Shown: piece by piece, positions 1 to 7,074 of the stretch
Layout of the letters: each line of letters starts with the position of its first letter
Numbering within the stretch: position 1 is the first letter of the stretch
Assembly (NCBI GenBank): GCA_003477045.1
Contig: DMTS01000116.1
Location: 1-19,186 of the forward strand
Direction: 5' to 3'
Source: Candidatus Delongbacteria bacterium
GTDB lineage: Bacteria > UBA4055
Length of the DNA: 19,186 bases
Program-made: the position numbers and the translations under genes
The notes under the pieces: model-generated
What the model was told of the DNA's origin: nothing
Databases searched by the model: none
The model's input: only the letters and a program-made list of their open reading frames with translations

Positions 1-830
1 CCGAATATTTCTTTTTGATACTGTACTATCATTTTTATTGCTATCGCCCTGTAAACATAGTAGTCGGTCTCTTCCACTCTCATTATCATATTGAAAAAGC
101 TTTTTGCGCCCTGCTCCCTTACATCTTTTCTAACATTCCCCATACCTGCATTGTAGGCGCACATTGCAAGAAGCCAGTCGTCAAGACCTTCCCTTAAAAG
201 CTCATTATGATTATCCCGCAATAGTCTTGCGGCAGCATCTGTCGATTTATAGACATCGCGTCTTTCGTCAATATAATCTGTCTGCTTAAGTCCGTATTCC
301 TTTCCTGTTTTAGGCATGAACTGCCATATTCCGGCAGCTTTTGCGAACGAGGTCGCGTTGGGATTTAAATAACTTTCAGCTACCGCCAGATACTTTAGAT
401 CTTCGGGTATCCCGTAGGCATTGAAAATTTTTTCAAAATAGGGAAAATATTCTCCGGTAAGAGGTATGTATCTTTGAGCGGCTCTCAATTCAGCTTTGAA
501 TATCTTCTCGAATTTGTCAAACACCCTGTCGTTGTTAAGATCTATATCGTAACCGGCAAATTTATATTTTCTGGGTATTTGGAAATCCTTGTCAACGAGC
601 GGTATGGAGCTGTAGTAGCTTAATTCGTTCTCAAGAGAATCTATTTTATCAAGCATGAATTCCTGGTTCTGGGTAAGGCTGTCCACAAGTATATATAATG
701 AATCAAGTTCGGTGTAGTCGGATATAGATACCGAAACTTCTTCTATAGGAGCTGTTTCTTCTTTTATAGCTGAAGTTGTACATCCTGTCGTGATGATTAT
801 GGAAACAAAAAGTAAAAACACTCTGAACAT
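1..830 (-). CDS. MltD-type lytic transglycosylase lipoprotein (partial, 3' end outside window)
   Basis: Predicted membrane-bound lytic murein transglycosylase, which cleaves the MurNAc-GlcNAc bond of peptidoglycan in the periplasm. 276 codons are visible. Residues 1-17 form a lipoprotein-like signal ending in TTGC (Cys17); the lipobox is loose, with Thr where Leu is usual. Residues about 40-75 look helical and charged. The SLT domain (GH23-like) starts near residue 115: AVAES carries the likely catalytic Glu152, followed by AAGIWQFMP (165-173) and AYNAG (225-229), the usual motif order of this family. The start is fixed by a strong GGGAGG seven bases upstream of the ATG. Any C-terminal LysM repeats, as in E. 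coli MltD, would lie beyond the window. It is transcribed alone, divergently from rpsO. The SLT family call is firm; the MltD subtype is inferred from the lipoprotein start and the spacing. Confidence 0.88.
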   Translation of the reverse strand, partial: MFRVFLLFVSIIITTGCTTSAIKEETAPIEEVSVSISDYTELDSLYILVDSLTQNQEFMLDKIDSLENELSYYSSIPLVDKDFQIPRKYKFAGYDIDLNNDRVFDKFEKIFKAELRAAQRYIPLTGEYFPYFEKIFNAYGIPEDLKYLAVAESYLNPNATSFAKAAGIWQFMPKTGKEYGLKQTDYIDERRDVYKSTDAAARLLRDNHNELLREGLDDWLLAMCAYNAGMGNVRKDVREQGAKSFFNMIMRVEETDYYVYRAIAIKMIVQYQKEIF

Positions 831-853
831 TCTACCTCCCTTGTACAGACGCT

Positions 854-884
854 CAAATATAATTCTAACAGTCGGTTTTGTCAA
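854..884 (-). promoter_or_regulatory. Promoter of the lytic transglycosylase gene
   Basis: Read on the minus strand: TTGACA (884-879), 17 bases, TATATT (861-856) extended to TATATTTG (854). Transcription should start near 849, giving a leader of about 20 bases that holds the GGGAGG ribosome site. The geometry is the same as in the rpsO and rpsA promoters. Confidence 0.75.
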
Positions 885-912
885 TTATTGATTCCACAAG
901 GGTTTTTAAAAT

Positions 913-943
913 TTGACAAGTTATTATTAATTCGTTATATTTG
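913..943 (+). promoter_or_regulatory. rpsO promoter
   Basis: TTGACA (913-918), 17 bases, TATATT (936-941) continuing to TATATTTG (943). The expected start is near 948. It lies back to back with the transglycosylase promoter, with 28 bases between the two -35 boxes. The -10 also fits the TAnnTTTG element described for Bacteroidetes, while the -35 fits the classical sigma-70 consensus. Confidence 0.78.
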
Positions 944-1015
944 CCGGTCTGAATAATGTCCGCTCGGTTCGAATGCGATATTCCTGCTGGGGGACGATTA
1001 AAAAAGGAGAAAAGG
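944..1015 (+). promoter_or_regulatory. rpsO 5' leader, possible S15 autoregulatory structure
   Basis: About 68 transcribed bases precede the rpsO ATG. A short stem GTCC (958-961)/GGAC (992-995) can enclose a GAAT (971-974)/ATTC (980-983) hairpin, leaving a G-rich strand just before the ribosome site. S15 represses its own mRNA through diverse leader structures in several bacteria. Whether this leader does so is inference from two short helices only. Confidence 0.25.
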
Positions 1016-1288
1016 ATGATAACAACAGAAGAAAAACAGGCGATTATAGCTAAGTACGGCAATAATCCAACAGACTCAGGCAAGGCTGAAGTTCAGATCG
1101 TTTTGATCTCAACAAGAGTTAAGAACCTCACCGAGCACCTGATCGCCAACAAGAATGACAATCACTCAAGAAGAGGAATGAGGCTTATGCTTGGTAAGAG
1201 AAGTAAACTGCTTAAGCATCTGAAAGATACAGATATCGAAAGATACAGATATCTTATCAAAGACCTTGAATTAAAAGACAGATACTAA
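1016..1288 (+). CDS. rpsO: 30S ribosomal protein S15
   Basis: Primary 16S rRNA-binding protein of the small subunit platform. It is 90 residues long, against 89 in E. coli. The family signature is clear: an N-terminal helix (ITTEEKQAIIAKYG), DSGKAEVQ, the DNHSRRGMRLM core that contacts rRNA, and KLLKHLKDTDIERY. The ATG at 1016 is chosen because AAAGGAGA lies five bases upstream. An in-frame ATG at 956 would add 20 non-homologous residues and lies too close to the promoter. The gene stands alone between its promoter and a terminator. Its TAA overlaps the stop codon of the convergent mrdA by four bases. The 3' part contains an exact tandem 16-bp DNA repeat that causes no length change compared with E. 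coli S15. Confidence 0.97.
   Translation: MITTEEKQAIIAKYGNNPTDSGKAEVQIVLISTRVKNLTEHLIANKNDNHSRRGMRLMLGKRSKLLKHLKDTDIERYRYLIKDLELKDRY
1222..1253 (+). repeat. Exact tandem 16-bp repeat inside rpsO
   Basis: GAAAGATACAGATATC occurs at 1222-1237 and again immediately at 1238-1253 with no mismatch. Because 16 is not a multiple of three, the copies are read in different frames, encoding roughly KDTDI and then ERYRY. Confidence 0.9.
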
Positions 1289-3048
1289 GGATTTTCAAGC
1301 CCCTCTTCTGCAGGGGCTTTTTTATTTTTCGAATTATACCAGAACTCATAAATATCCTTTGCGATCAAACCGGCTCCGCTTCCGTGCTGCCCGAATTCCT
1401 CAAAGACTGTTACAGTGATCTCGGGATTTTCAAACGGACCGAACGAAGTGAACCATGCGTGGTCATCGCCATGCGGATTCTGTGCGGTTCCTGTTTTGCC
1501 CGCAAATTCTATCAGATAGCTTTTTGAACGGAAAGCAGTTCCTCCAGGGGTATTTACTACATGGAACATACCCTTTTTAATAACTGAGAGAATCTTTTTA
1601 TTAAGCTGCAGAGTATCGGTGCAAGTAGAATCATAATATGAAAAGCTGCCTTCTTCTCCGTATTTGTGAAGCAGATGAGGAATGTGCCTGATCCCGCTGT
1701 TAGCTATGATCGAAGTATAATTAGCTATCTGAAGAGGAGTGACCAGAAGCTCTCCCTGTCCTATCATCAAATTCGCACTCCTGCCGTCCAGGTCGCCTTT
1801 AATTCTTTTTTTGTAGTACTGAATATCCGGGACAAGACCGCCTCTTTCATATCTAAGGTCAATTCCGGTTTTTTCGCCGAATCCCAGCCTTTCGAGAGAA
1901 GATTTCCATTTGTCGAGGTTAATTCTAATGGCAATATCATAAAAATAAGTATCGCATGACATATAGATCGCTGAAAGCATATCAACCAAACCATGGCCTC
2001 CGTCTCTGTTCCAGCATCGGATGAACCTGTTCCCGATCTGCATACCGCCGGGACAATTCACCTTATCTCCGGGTGTTTTAATGTTCTGATCAGTCGCAGC
2101 TATTATTGTAGCCATTTTTATTACAGATCCCGGCGGGTATAGCCCCATAATGGCTTTGTTGTAAAGAGGTTCTGATGGATCCTCGGACCACTTTTTCCAT
2201 TCCTCTTTCGACAATTTTTTATTGAAAAGATCTATTGGATAGTCGGGTTTGCTGAGCATTGCCAGTATTTCGCCGTTCCTGCAGTCCTGAACTATAACTG
2301 ATCCGGATTTTTTCTTGAAAAGTTCTTCAATATGCATTTGCAACTCAAGGTCAATAGTCAGGTATATGTCGCTACCCCTTACGGCTTCTTTCCATTCTTC
2401 TTTTTTATAATCCGAAACCTTTTTGCCTTTTACATCTTTGATTTCCTGAGTGAAGCCTTTTTCACCCCTGAGAATTTTATCGTAAACATATTCAAGGCCT
2501 TTCTTTCCCACAAGATCTCCGTAAGAAATCTCCTCGGTGAGTTCTTCGTGATTTTTTGCTTCTCCCAGATATCCGAGCAGATGGGGAGCTGAATTGACCT
2601 CGAATTTTCTGGTCCACTCCTTTTTAATATAAATGCCTCTGAGTTCCTTTCCCTTCTCCATAACAGATGAGAATAAAGAAAAGTCAATGTCACGCATCAG
2701 CCTGTAGAACCTGTCTTTATGAACTTCAGGCGAATTCAATTCGGCGAGCAGAGTGTCTTTTTCTATCTTGAGATTATCAAATACAAAATCCATTGACCTG
2801 GGGTTTTTTAAAAACTGCTCAGGGATTATATAAAAGTTATATGCATACTGGTTATCAATAAGAAGAACGCCTTTTCTGTCGAATATCCTGCCTCTTGAAG
2901 GTTCTACAATATTAGTTCTTACCATGTTAAGCTCGGATCTTCTCTTAAGCTCTTCATCGAAATATTGCAAATAAAGAACGCGGATTAATATAATTATAAA
3001 TGCAGCGGCAGCAAACCAGAAAAATAATTTAACTCTTGAAGAATTCAT
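1285..3048 (-). CDS. mrdA: Penicillin-binding protein 2 (peptidoglycan D,D-transpeptidase MrdA)
   Basis: Class B transpeptidase that cross-links peptidoglycan during elongation, working with MreBCD and RodA. It has 587 residues, slightly short for PBP2. One N-terminal membrane helix (about 8-28) is followed by the dimerisation domain (SRGRIFDRKG at 51-60). The transpeptidase domain carries SVIK (308-311, nucleophile Ser308), SCD (364-366) and KTG (518-520, in FAGKTGTAQ). All three active-site motifs are intact and correctly ordered. It is the last gene of the nine-gene operon: the mreD stop lies two bases upstream of its ATG, so translation is probably coupled, and its own Shine-Dalgarno is weak. 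Its final codons hold the rpsO terminator and its stop overlaps that of rpsO. No rodA follows, although rodA is the usual neighbour. Confidence 0.95.
   Translation of the reverse strand: MNSSRVKLFFWFAAAAFIIILIRVLYLQYFDEELKRRSELNMVRTNIVEPSRGRIFDRKGVLLIDNQYAYNFYIIPEQFLKNPRSMDFVFDNLKIEKDTLLAELNSPEVHKDRFYRLMRDIDFSLFSSVMEKGKELRGIYIKKEWTRKFEVNSAPHLLGYLGEAKNHEELTEEISYGDLVGKKGLEYVYDKILRGEKGFTQEIKDVKGKKVSDYKKEEWKEAVRGSDIYLTIDLELQMHIEELFKKKSGSVIVQDCRNGEILAMLSKPDYPIDLFNKKLSKEEWKKWSEDPSEPLYNKAIMGLYPPGSVIKMATIIAATDQNIKTPGDKVNCPGGMQIGNRFIRCWNRDGGHGLVDMLSAIYMSCDTYFYDIAIRINLDKWKSSLERLGFGEKTGIDLRYERGGLVPDIQYYKKRIKGDLDGRSANLMIGQGELLVTPLQIANYTSIIANSGIRHIPHLLHKYGEEGSFSYYDSTCTDTLQLNKKILSVIKKGMFHVVNTPGGTAFRSKSYLIEFAGKTGTAQNPHGDDHAWFTSFGPFENPEITVTVFEEFGQHGSGAGLIAKDIYEFWYNSKNKKAPAEEGLENP
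1297..1329 (+). terminator. Intrinsic terminator of rpsO, inside the mrdA 3' end
   Basis: A perfect 8-bp stem, AAGCCCCT (1297-1304) with AGGGGCTT (1312-1319) and a 7-base loop, is followed by a T-rich run to 1329. It starts nine bases after the rpsO stop. The T tract is only on the plus-strand side, so it should stop rpsO transcription but not the opposing operon. It doubles as codons for the charged mrdA C-terminus. Confidence 0.85.
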
Positions 3049-3050
3049 TA

Positions 3051-3518
3051 TTACTTCGTCGGTTTAAATGTTTGAATTATAAGAGCGATCATAAGAGTGT
3101 AAGCAGAGCAGGGGATTATAAATGCAGCCAGATTTCTATAAAATGGAAGGCCGGACAGGGTAACTGAATTTATCAGAACCGCCGAGAAAAATACAGCAAA
3201 TACATAAACTAAAGCTCTTTTATAACTCGGCAAATATGTTGTCGTTCGTTTATAAAAAGCTGTAAAGAAACAAACTATGGAATAACTGAGCGCAGATATC
3301 CCTATCACATCTCCGATGATCAGGTCAAATATTATACCGGTAAAAAACCCCCACAGCACAGTAACCTGCGGCTTGGGATCATTTAAGGATCTTCTTATCA
3401 GGAAAATAAGAAGCAGGTCAGGTTTTACACTGTAAACAGAATACAGATTTGAAAATTTCAGACTGAATCCAATTAAAAAAAGCAGCAAAAGGCCGTATTT
3501 CAGCTGGTCCCTGATCAT
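3051..3518 (-). CDS. mreD: Rod shape-determining protein MreD
   Basis: Inner-membrane protein of the Rod complex. It has 155 residues, close to the family norm, and is almost entirely hydrophobic with about five membrane segments. VKPDLLLIFLI (about 31-41) and the GFFTGIIFDLIIGDVIGISA stretch (about 57-76) match the PDLLL and G-x3-D/GISAL pattern typical of MreD. Sequence conservation in this family is low, so the call rests on these motifs, the topology and the position between mreC and mrdA. Its ATG overlaps the mreC TGA (ATGA, four bases), implying translational coupling. An AAAGGAT sits about 11 bases upstream. Confidence 0.9.
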   Translation of the reverse strand: MIRDQLKYGLLLLFLIGFSLKFSNLYSVYSVKPDLLLIFLIRRSLNDPKPQVTVLWGFFTGIIFDLIIGDVIGISALSYSIVCFFTAFYKRTTTYLPSYKRALVYVFAVFFSAVLINSVTLSGLPFYRNLAAFIIPCSAYTLMIALIIQTFKPTK

Positions 3519-4306
3519 TCGGCAGATATCCTTTTTATAACGAAAACATCTTCTATCTGATCGAATTTCTGAATAAACCGTATATTGATTTTTTTGTTGA
3601 TCGTTGCTGATGAATCTGAAACAGACACGACCTCGCCTACCAGAAGTCCAGGAGGATAGATGGTGCTGAAATCGGCAGTGTAGATCTTTTCACTTACGGC
3701 TACCGGAGTGGTCTTTGTAATTTCCTCGATCTGAGCTTGGTCCTGTCCGGAAGGTATCATTATGCCGTTGGCGCGGCTGTTCTCGGTTCTTACAGCAATT
3801 TTATTCGACGGGTCAGAGATAAGTTTTACCTTCGAAATGTTTTCTCCGGAATCAATTACGATTCCTACGACTCCTTTTTCAGAAATTACAACATCGCCCT
3901 CATATATATTTTTATTTGAGCCAGCATTGATCAATATCGTTCTGACATAACTGTTCGGATCAGAGCCAGCTATTTTTGCATAAACAAATTCAAAAGAATC
4001 AGGTAAATCAATGGCAAGGAGTTCTCTCAGTCTGATGTTTTCGTCATATGACTCAGCGAACTTAATCCTTTCCGATTCTGATGTCATCAGTTTTGTCTTT
4101 AACCCCATTATTTCCTTCTCAAGTTCATGCTTTTCCCGAAAAGAAAAATAATCGTAATTTATCAAGCTGTAAGCGTCAAGACCGTAAGAAGAAAGGGTAT
4201 CATTGAACGAAGAATCATTGAACATAATGAAAAAAATCGAAACAATTATAACCGAAAAAAGATAGATCCACTCCCGGTAAAGCTTGTATTTCGGTGTAGT
4301 TTTCAT
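3515..4306 (-). CDS. mreC: Rod shape-determining protein MreC
   Basis: Periplasmic scaffold of the elongation complex that binds and activates PBP2. It has 263 residues: a single N-terminal membrane helix (about 13-29), a charged coiled-coil stretch (about 57-93, with heptad-like E/K/L spacing), then the two beta-barrel-like lobes of the MreC domain. Diagnostic stretches are RLRELL (about 91-96), the YAKIAGSDPNSYVRTILIN region, GVVGIVIDSG and the IYPPGLLVGEVVSVS strand near residue 215. The ATG is preceded by AAGGAT. It lies 27 bases after mreB and overlaps mreD by four bases. Confidence 0.94.
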   Translation of the reverse strand: MKTTPKYKLYREWIYLFSVIIVSIFFIMFNDSSFNDTLSSYGLDAYSLINYDYFSFREKHELEKEIMGLKTKLMTSESERIKFAESYDENIRLRELLAIDLPDSFEFVYAKIAGSDPNSYVRTILINAGSNKNIYEGDVVISEKGVVGIVIDSGENISKVKLISDPSNKIAVRTENSRANGIMIPSGQDQAQIEEITKTTPVAVSEKIYTADFSTIYPPGLLVGEVVSVSDSSATINKKINIRFIQKFDQIEDVFVIKRISAE

Positions 4307-4333
4307 TAAGCAGCGATCCTTCGTGAAAATATG

Positions 4334-5362
4334 TTAGTCGTTAAGCAGAATTTTATAATATTTATTCATGTCTTCAAGAACTTTTCCCGTACCTCTGACG
4401 ACACAGGTCAGCGGATCATCGGCCATAATTACAGGCAGGTCTGTTTCTTCCTGAAGTTTCTGATCAAGCCCCTTAAGCATAGCTCCTCCACCTGTCAGCA
4501 CGATACCCCTGTCCCTTATATCAGACGAAAGCTCACCCGGGGTTTTTTCAAGAGCGCTTTTTACAGCCTGGCAAATAGATGTTACGATAGGAGAAAGGAC
4601 ATTTCTTATTTCTGCTGAGTTTATTTCGATCTCCTTGGGCAACCCCGCGATTAGGTCCCTGCCTTTCGCGATGGATTTAAGTTCTTTTTCCAGCTTAGAG
4701 GCAGATCCTATATCTATCTTGATCTTTTCCGCGGTTCTTTCACCTATCAGAAGTTTATGCTCACTTCTCATATAATCAATAATTGCGTCATTCATCTTGT
4801 TTCCGGCTATTCTGATCGAGTTCTCTGAAACAATTCCGCTTAGTGAAATTACGGCTATCTCTGTTGTTCCTCCGCCGATATCCACCACCATTGAGCCCTC
4901 AGGCTGATCCACCGGCAGTCCCACTCCAAGCGCTGCAGCCATAGGTTCAGATATAAGGAAGACCTCTCTTGCTCCTGCATTCTCAGCCGCGCTTCGGATT
5001 ATCCTCTTCTCGGATTTCGTAACTCCTGACGGTACGCAGACTATCATACGAGGTCTGCCGCTGAATGTACCGGTTTTAATTTTCTTTATAAACTGCCTTA
5101 TCATCTCTTCAGCTACTTCATCGTCATCAATAACGCCGTCTCTCATAGGCCTGATAGTTCTGATCGTGCCCGGAGTTTTACCTTCCATGCTTCTTGCTTC
5201 ATAGCCGATAGCTACCACTTTTTTTAGCCTCTCATCCCAGGTAACGACCGAAGGTTCATCGACAACTATTCCCCTGCCCTTTACATAAATAAGCGTATTG
5301 GCGGTCCCTAGGTCGATAGCCACATCATGTGAGAAGAAATTAAATATTGACAGGAAATCCAT
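4334..5362 (-). CDS. mreB: Actin-like rod shape-determining protein MreB
   Basis: Bacterial actin that forms membrane-bound filaments and orients lateral wall synthesis. It has 342 residues, the usual length. ATPase motifs are present: phosphate-1 DLGTANT (17-23), VCVPSGVTKSEKR (108-120), SEPMAAALG (139-147), phosphate-2 DIGGGTTEIAV (161-171) and the adenosine motif TGGGAML (290-296). The N-terminus (MDFLSIFNFF) is hydrophobic and could serve as the membrane-targeting helix. The start is supported by AAAGGAAT seven bases upstream. It lies 20 bases downstream of purH and 27 bases upstream of mreC. No internal promoter is evident, so it appears to depend on read-through from the metabolic genes. 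Confidence 0.98.
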   Translation of the reverse strand: MDFLSIFNFFSHDVAIDLGTANTLIYVKGRGIVVDEPSVVTWDERLKKVVAIGYEARSMEGKTPGTIRTIRPMRDGVIDDDEVAEEMIRQFIKKIKTGTFSGRPRMIVCVPSGVTKSEKRIIRSAAENAGAREVFLISEPMAAALGVGLPVDQPEGSMVVDIGGGTTEIAVISLSGIVSENSIRIAGNKMNDAIIDYMRSEHKLLIGERTAEKIKIDIGSASKLEKELKSIAKGRDLIAGLPKEIEINSAEIRNVLSPIVTSICQAVKSALEKTPGELSSDIRDRGIVLTGGGAMLKGLDQKLQEETDLPVIMADDPLTCVVRGTGKVLEDMNKYYKILLND

Positions 5363-5382
5363 GATTTATTCCTTTAAATTAA

Positions 5383-7074
5383 TTAATGTCTGAAATGTCT
5401 GTTGCCCGCGAATATCATCGCTATTCCAAGCTCATCGCAAGCCTTAATAGAATCCTGGTCGTTCTGCGAGCCACCGGGCTGAATTATATATTTTATGCCG
5501 TAACCTGCAGCCGTTCTGACCGTATCATCGAAAGGAAAGAATGCGTCGCTGGCAAGAACTGTCTGCTCGCTGATCACTTTTTTGAAATAATCTTCAAATG
5601 ATATTTTCAGCCCGAGCGTACGGTATTCATACTCAAGATTTTCTTTTGCTTTGGTAACAGCCAGTTTTCTTAAAGAATCCACTCTGTTGGGCTGTCCGGC
5701 GCCCATTCCGAGAACGCTGAAACCTTTATCTGTTTTTCTGCAGAGCACTATCGCATTGGATTTTGTATGCTTGCAGCATTTATAAGAAAATTCAGCTAAT
5801 TTAAGCATATCGTCAGAAAATTTAACCTTTGTAATATTATCCAATTTTGAACAAAGCTGATCGTCAACGGTCTGGTATAAATAACCGCCGTCGATCCTTT
5901 TAAGATTGAAATCCTTAGCTTTCTTTGAGGCTTCGAGATCTATCTGAAGTACCCTGACATTCTCAAAATTCTTTTTTGTTGTAATGTATTCGACAGCTTC
6001 TTTAGAATATGACGGAGCTATGATAACCTCAATGAACTTTCTCTTGATCTCAGACGAAACGAGCCTGTCGTTCTCTACGGTGAAGGAAAGATGTTTAACA
6101 TCGTCGCCTCGGAAAAATCTGAGAGCATCCATGTCGAATTCTCTGTTGAAAGCGACCACTGAGCCCATAGCTGAGATCGGATCCGAGAACCATGCGGTCT
6201 CAATTGCTTCCCTGATATTTTTTCCGGTTGAGGCGCCACAGGGATTCATGTGCTTGATAACTACTGCCGCGGGCTCGTCGAACTCCAGAACGGTATCAAG
6301 AGCTGCCTGAGCATCCATAAAATTATTGTAGGACATCTCTTTGCCGTTTATCATCACGGCACTTGCAAGAGTTCCTTCGGCTTTGCAGTCTGCAAAAAGC
6401 ATCGCTTTCTGATGCGAATTTTCTCCGTATCTCAATGCTTTCCCGTTCTGAAGGATAACCGTCTTTTTGAAATTATCTTTTAATGCTTTTTCAAGATGTT
6501 CGGAGATCATTGCATCGTATTTTGAAGTTTTTGCGAAAACTTTCAGCGCAAGTTCTTCTCTGAATTCGAGAGTAGTCCCGCCGAATTCGTCGTATTCTGA
6601 AATGAACCTTTCATAATCTGCAGGGTCCGTGATGACCGTAACATATTTATAATTTTTCGCGCCGCTCCGAAGCATGGCGGGGCCGCCGATATCTATATTT
6701 TCAATAGCGTCTTCAAGCGACACGCCGGGCTTTGCGACCGTCTTCTCGAACGGGTAAAGGTTTACAACGAGAAGATCTATCATTCCTACGCCGTTCTCCA
6801 AAGCCTGCTTCATGTGGTCTTTATTATCTCTGACGCACAGAATTCCTCCGTGAACTTTAGGATTCAGGGTTTTTATCCTTCCGTCCATCATCTCCGGAAA
6901 ATTTGTCAGTTCGGTGATCTCTTTAACTTTTATGCCGTTCTCTTTTAGAAGTTTGAAAGTACCGCCTGTTGAAAATATTTCGATGCCTTTATTATCCAGA
7001 TATTTCGCCAGATCGACCGAGCCGGATTTATCCGATAAAGATATTATAGCTCTTTTAATTTCTCTCGCTTCCAT
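5383..7074 (-). CDS. purH: Bifunctional AICAR transformylase / IMP cyclohydrolase
   Basis: Catalyses the last two steps of IMP synthesis in the cytoplasm: 10-formyl-THF-dependent formylation of AICAR, then ring closure. It has 563 residues, compared with about 529 in E. coli. The N-terminal MGS-like cyclohydrolase domain (1 to about 150) shows STGGTFKLL, PEMMDGRIKTLNPKVHGGIL and DIGGPAMLRS. The transformylase domain (about 200-563) shows RYGENSHQ (215-222), KHMNPCGAS with catalytic-type Lys274-His275, KSNAIV, GAGQPNRVDS, SDAFFPFDD (509-517) and the C-terminal RHFRH. Extra length lies around residues 316-347 and 479-503. The ATG overlaps the purN TAA by one base (TAATG). Confidence 0.97.
   Translation of the reverse strand: MEAREIKRAIISLSDKSGSVDLAKYLDNKGIEIFSTGGTFKLLKENGIKVKEITELTNFPEMMDGRIKTLNPKVHGGILCVRDNKDHMKQALENGVGMIDLLVVNLYPFEKTVAKPGVSLEDAIENIDIGGPAMLRSGAKNYKYVTVITDPADYERFISEYDEFGGTTLEFREELALKVFAKTSKYDAMISEHLEKALKDNFKKTVILQNGKALRYGENSHQKAMLFADCKAEGTLASAVMINGKEMSYNNFMDAQAALDTVLEFDEPAAVVIKHMNPCGASTGKNIREAIETAWFSDPISAMGSVVAFNREFDMDALRFFRGDDVKHLSFTVENDRLVSSEIKRKFIEVIIAPSYSKEAVEYITTKKNFENVRVLQIDLEASKKAKDFNLKRIDGGYLYQTVDDQLCSKLDNITKVKFSDDMLKLAEFSYKCCKHTKSNAIVLCRKTDKGFSVLGMGAGQPNRVDSLRKLAVTKAKENLEYEYRTLGLKISFEDYFKKVISEQTVLASDAFFPFDDTVRTAAGYGIKYIIQPGGSQNDQDSIKACDELGIAMIFAGNRHFRH

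Noticed and set aside
956..1015. Upstream in-frame ATG giving a 110-residue S15
   Set aside because: It lies within about eight bases of the predicted transcription start, lacks a ribosome site and adds residues not seen in S15. ATG 1016 has AAAGGAGA at the right distance.
1297..1319. The GC-rich hairpin as a terminator for the mrdA operon too
   Set aside because: On the minus strand the hairpin is followed by GAAAATCC, not a T tract, so bidirectional function is not supported.
2332..2693. Open frames on both strands inside mrdA
   Set aside because: They lie inside a well-supported PBP2 gene in other frames and show no family motif.
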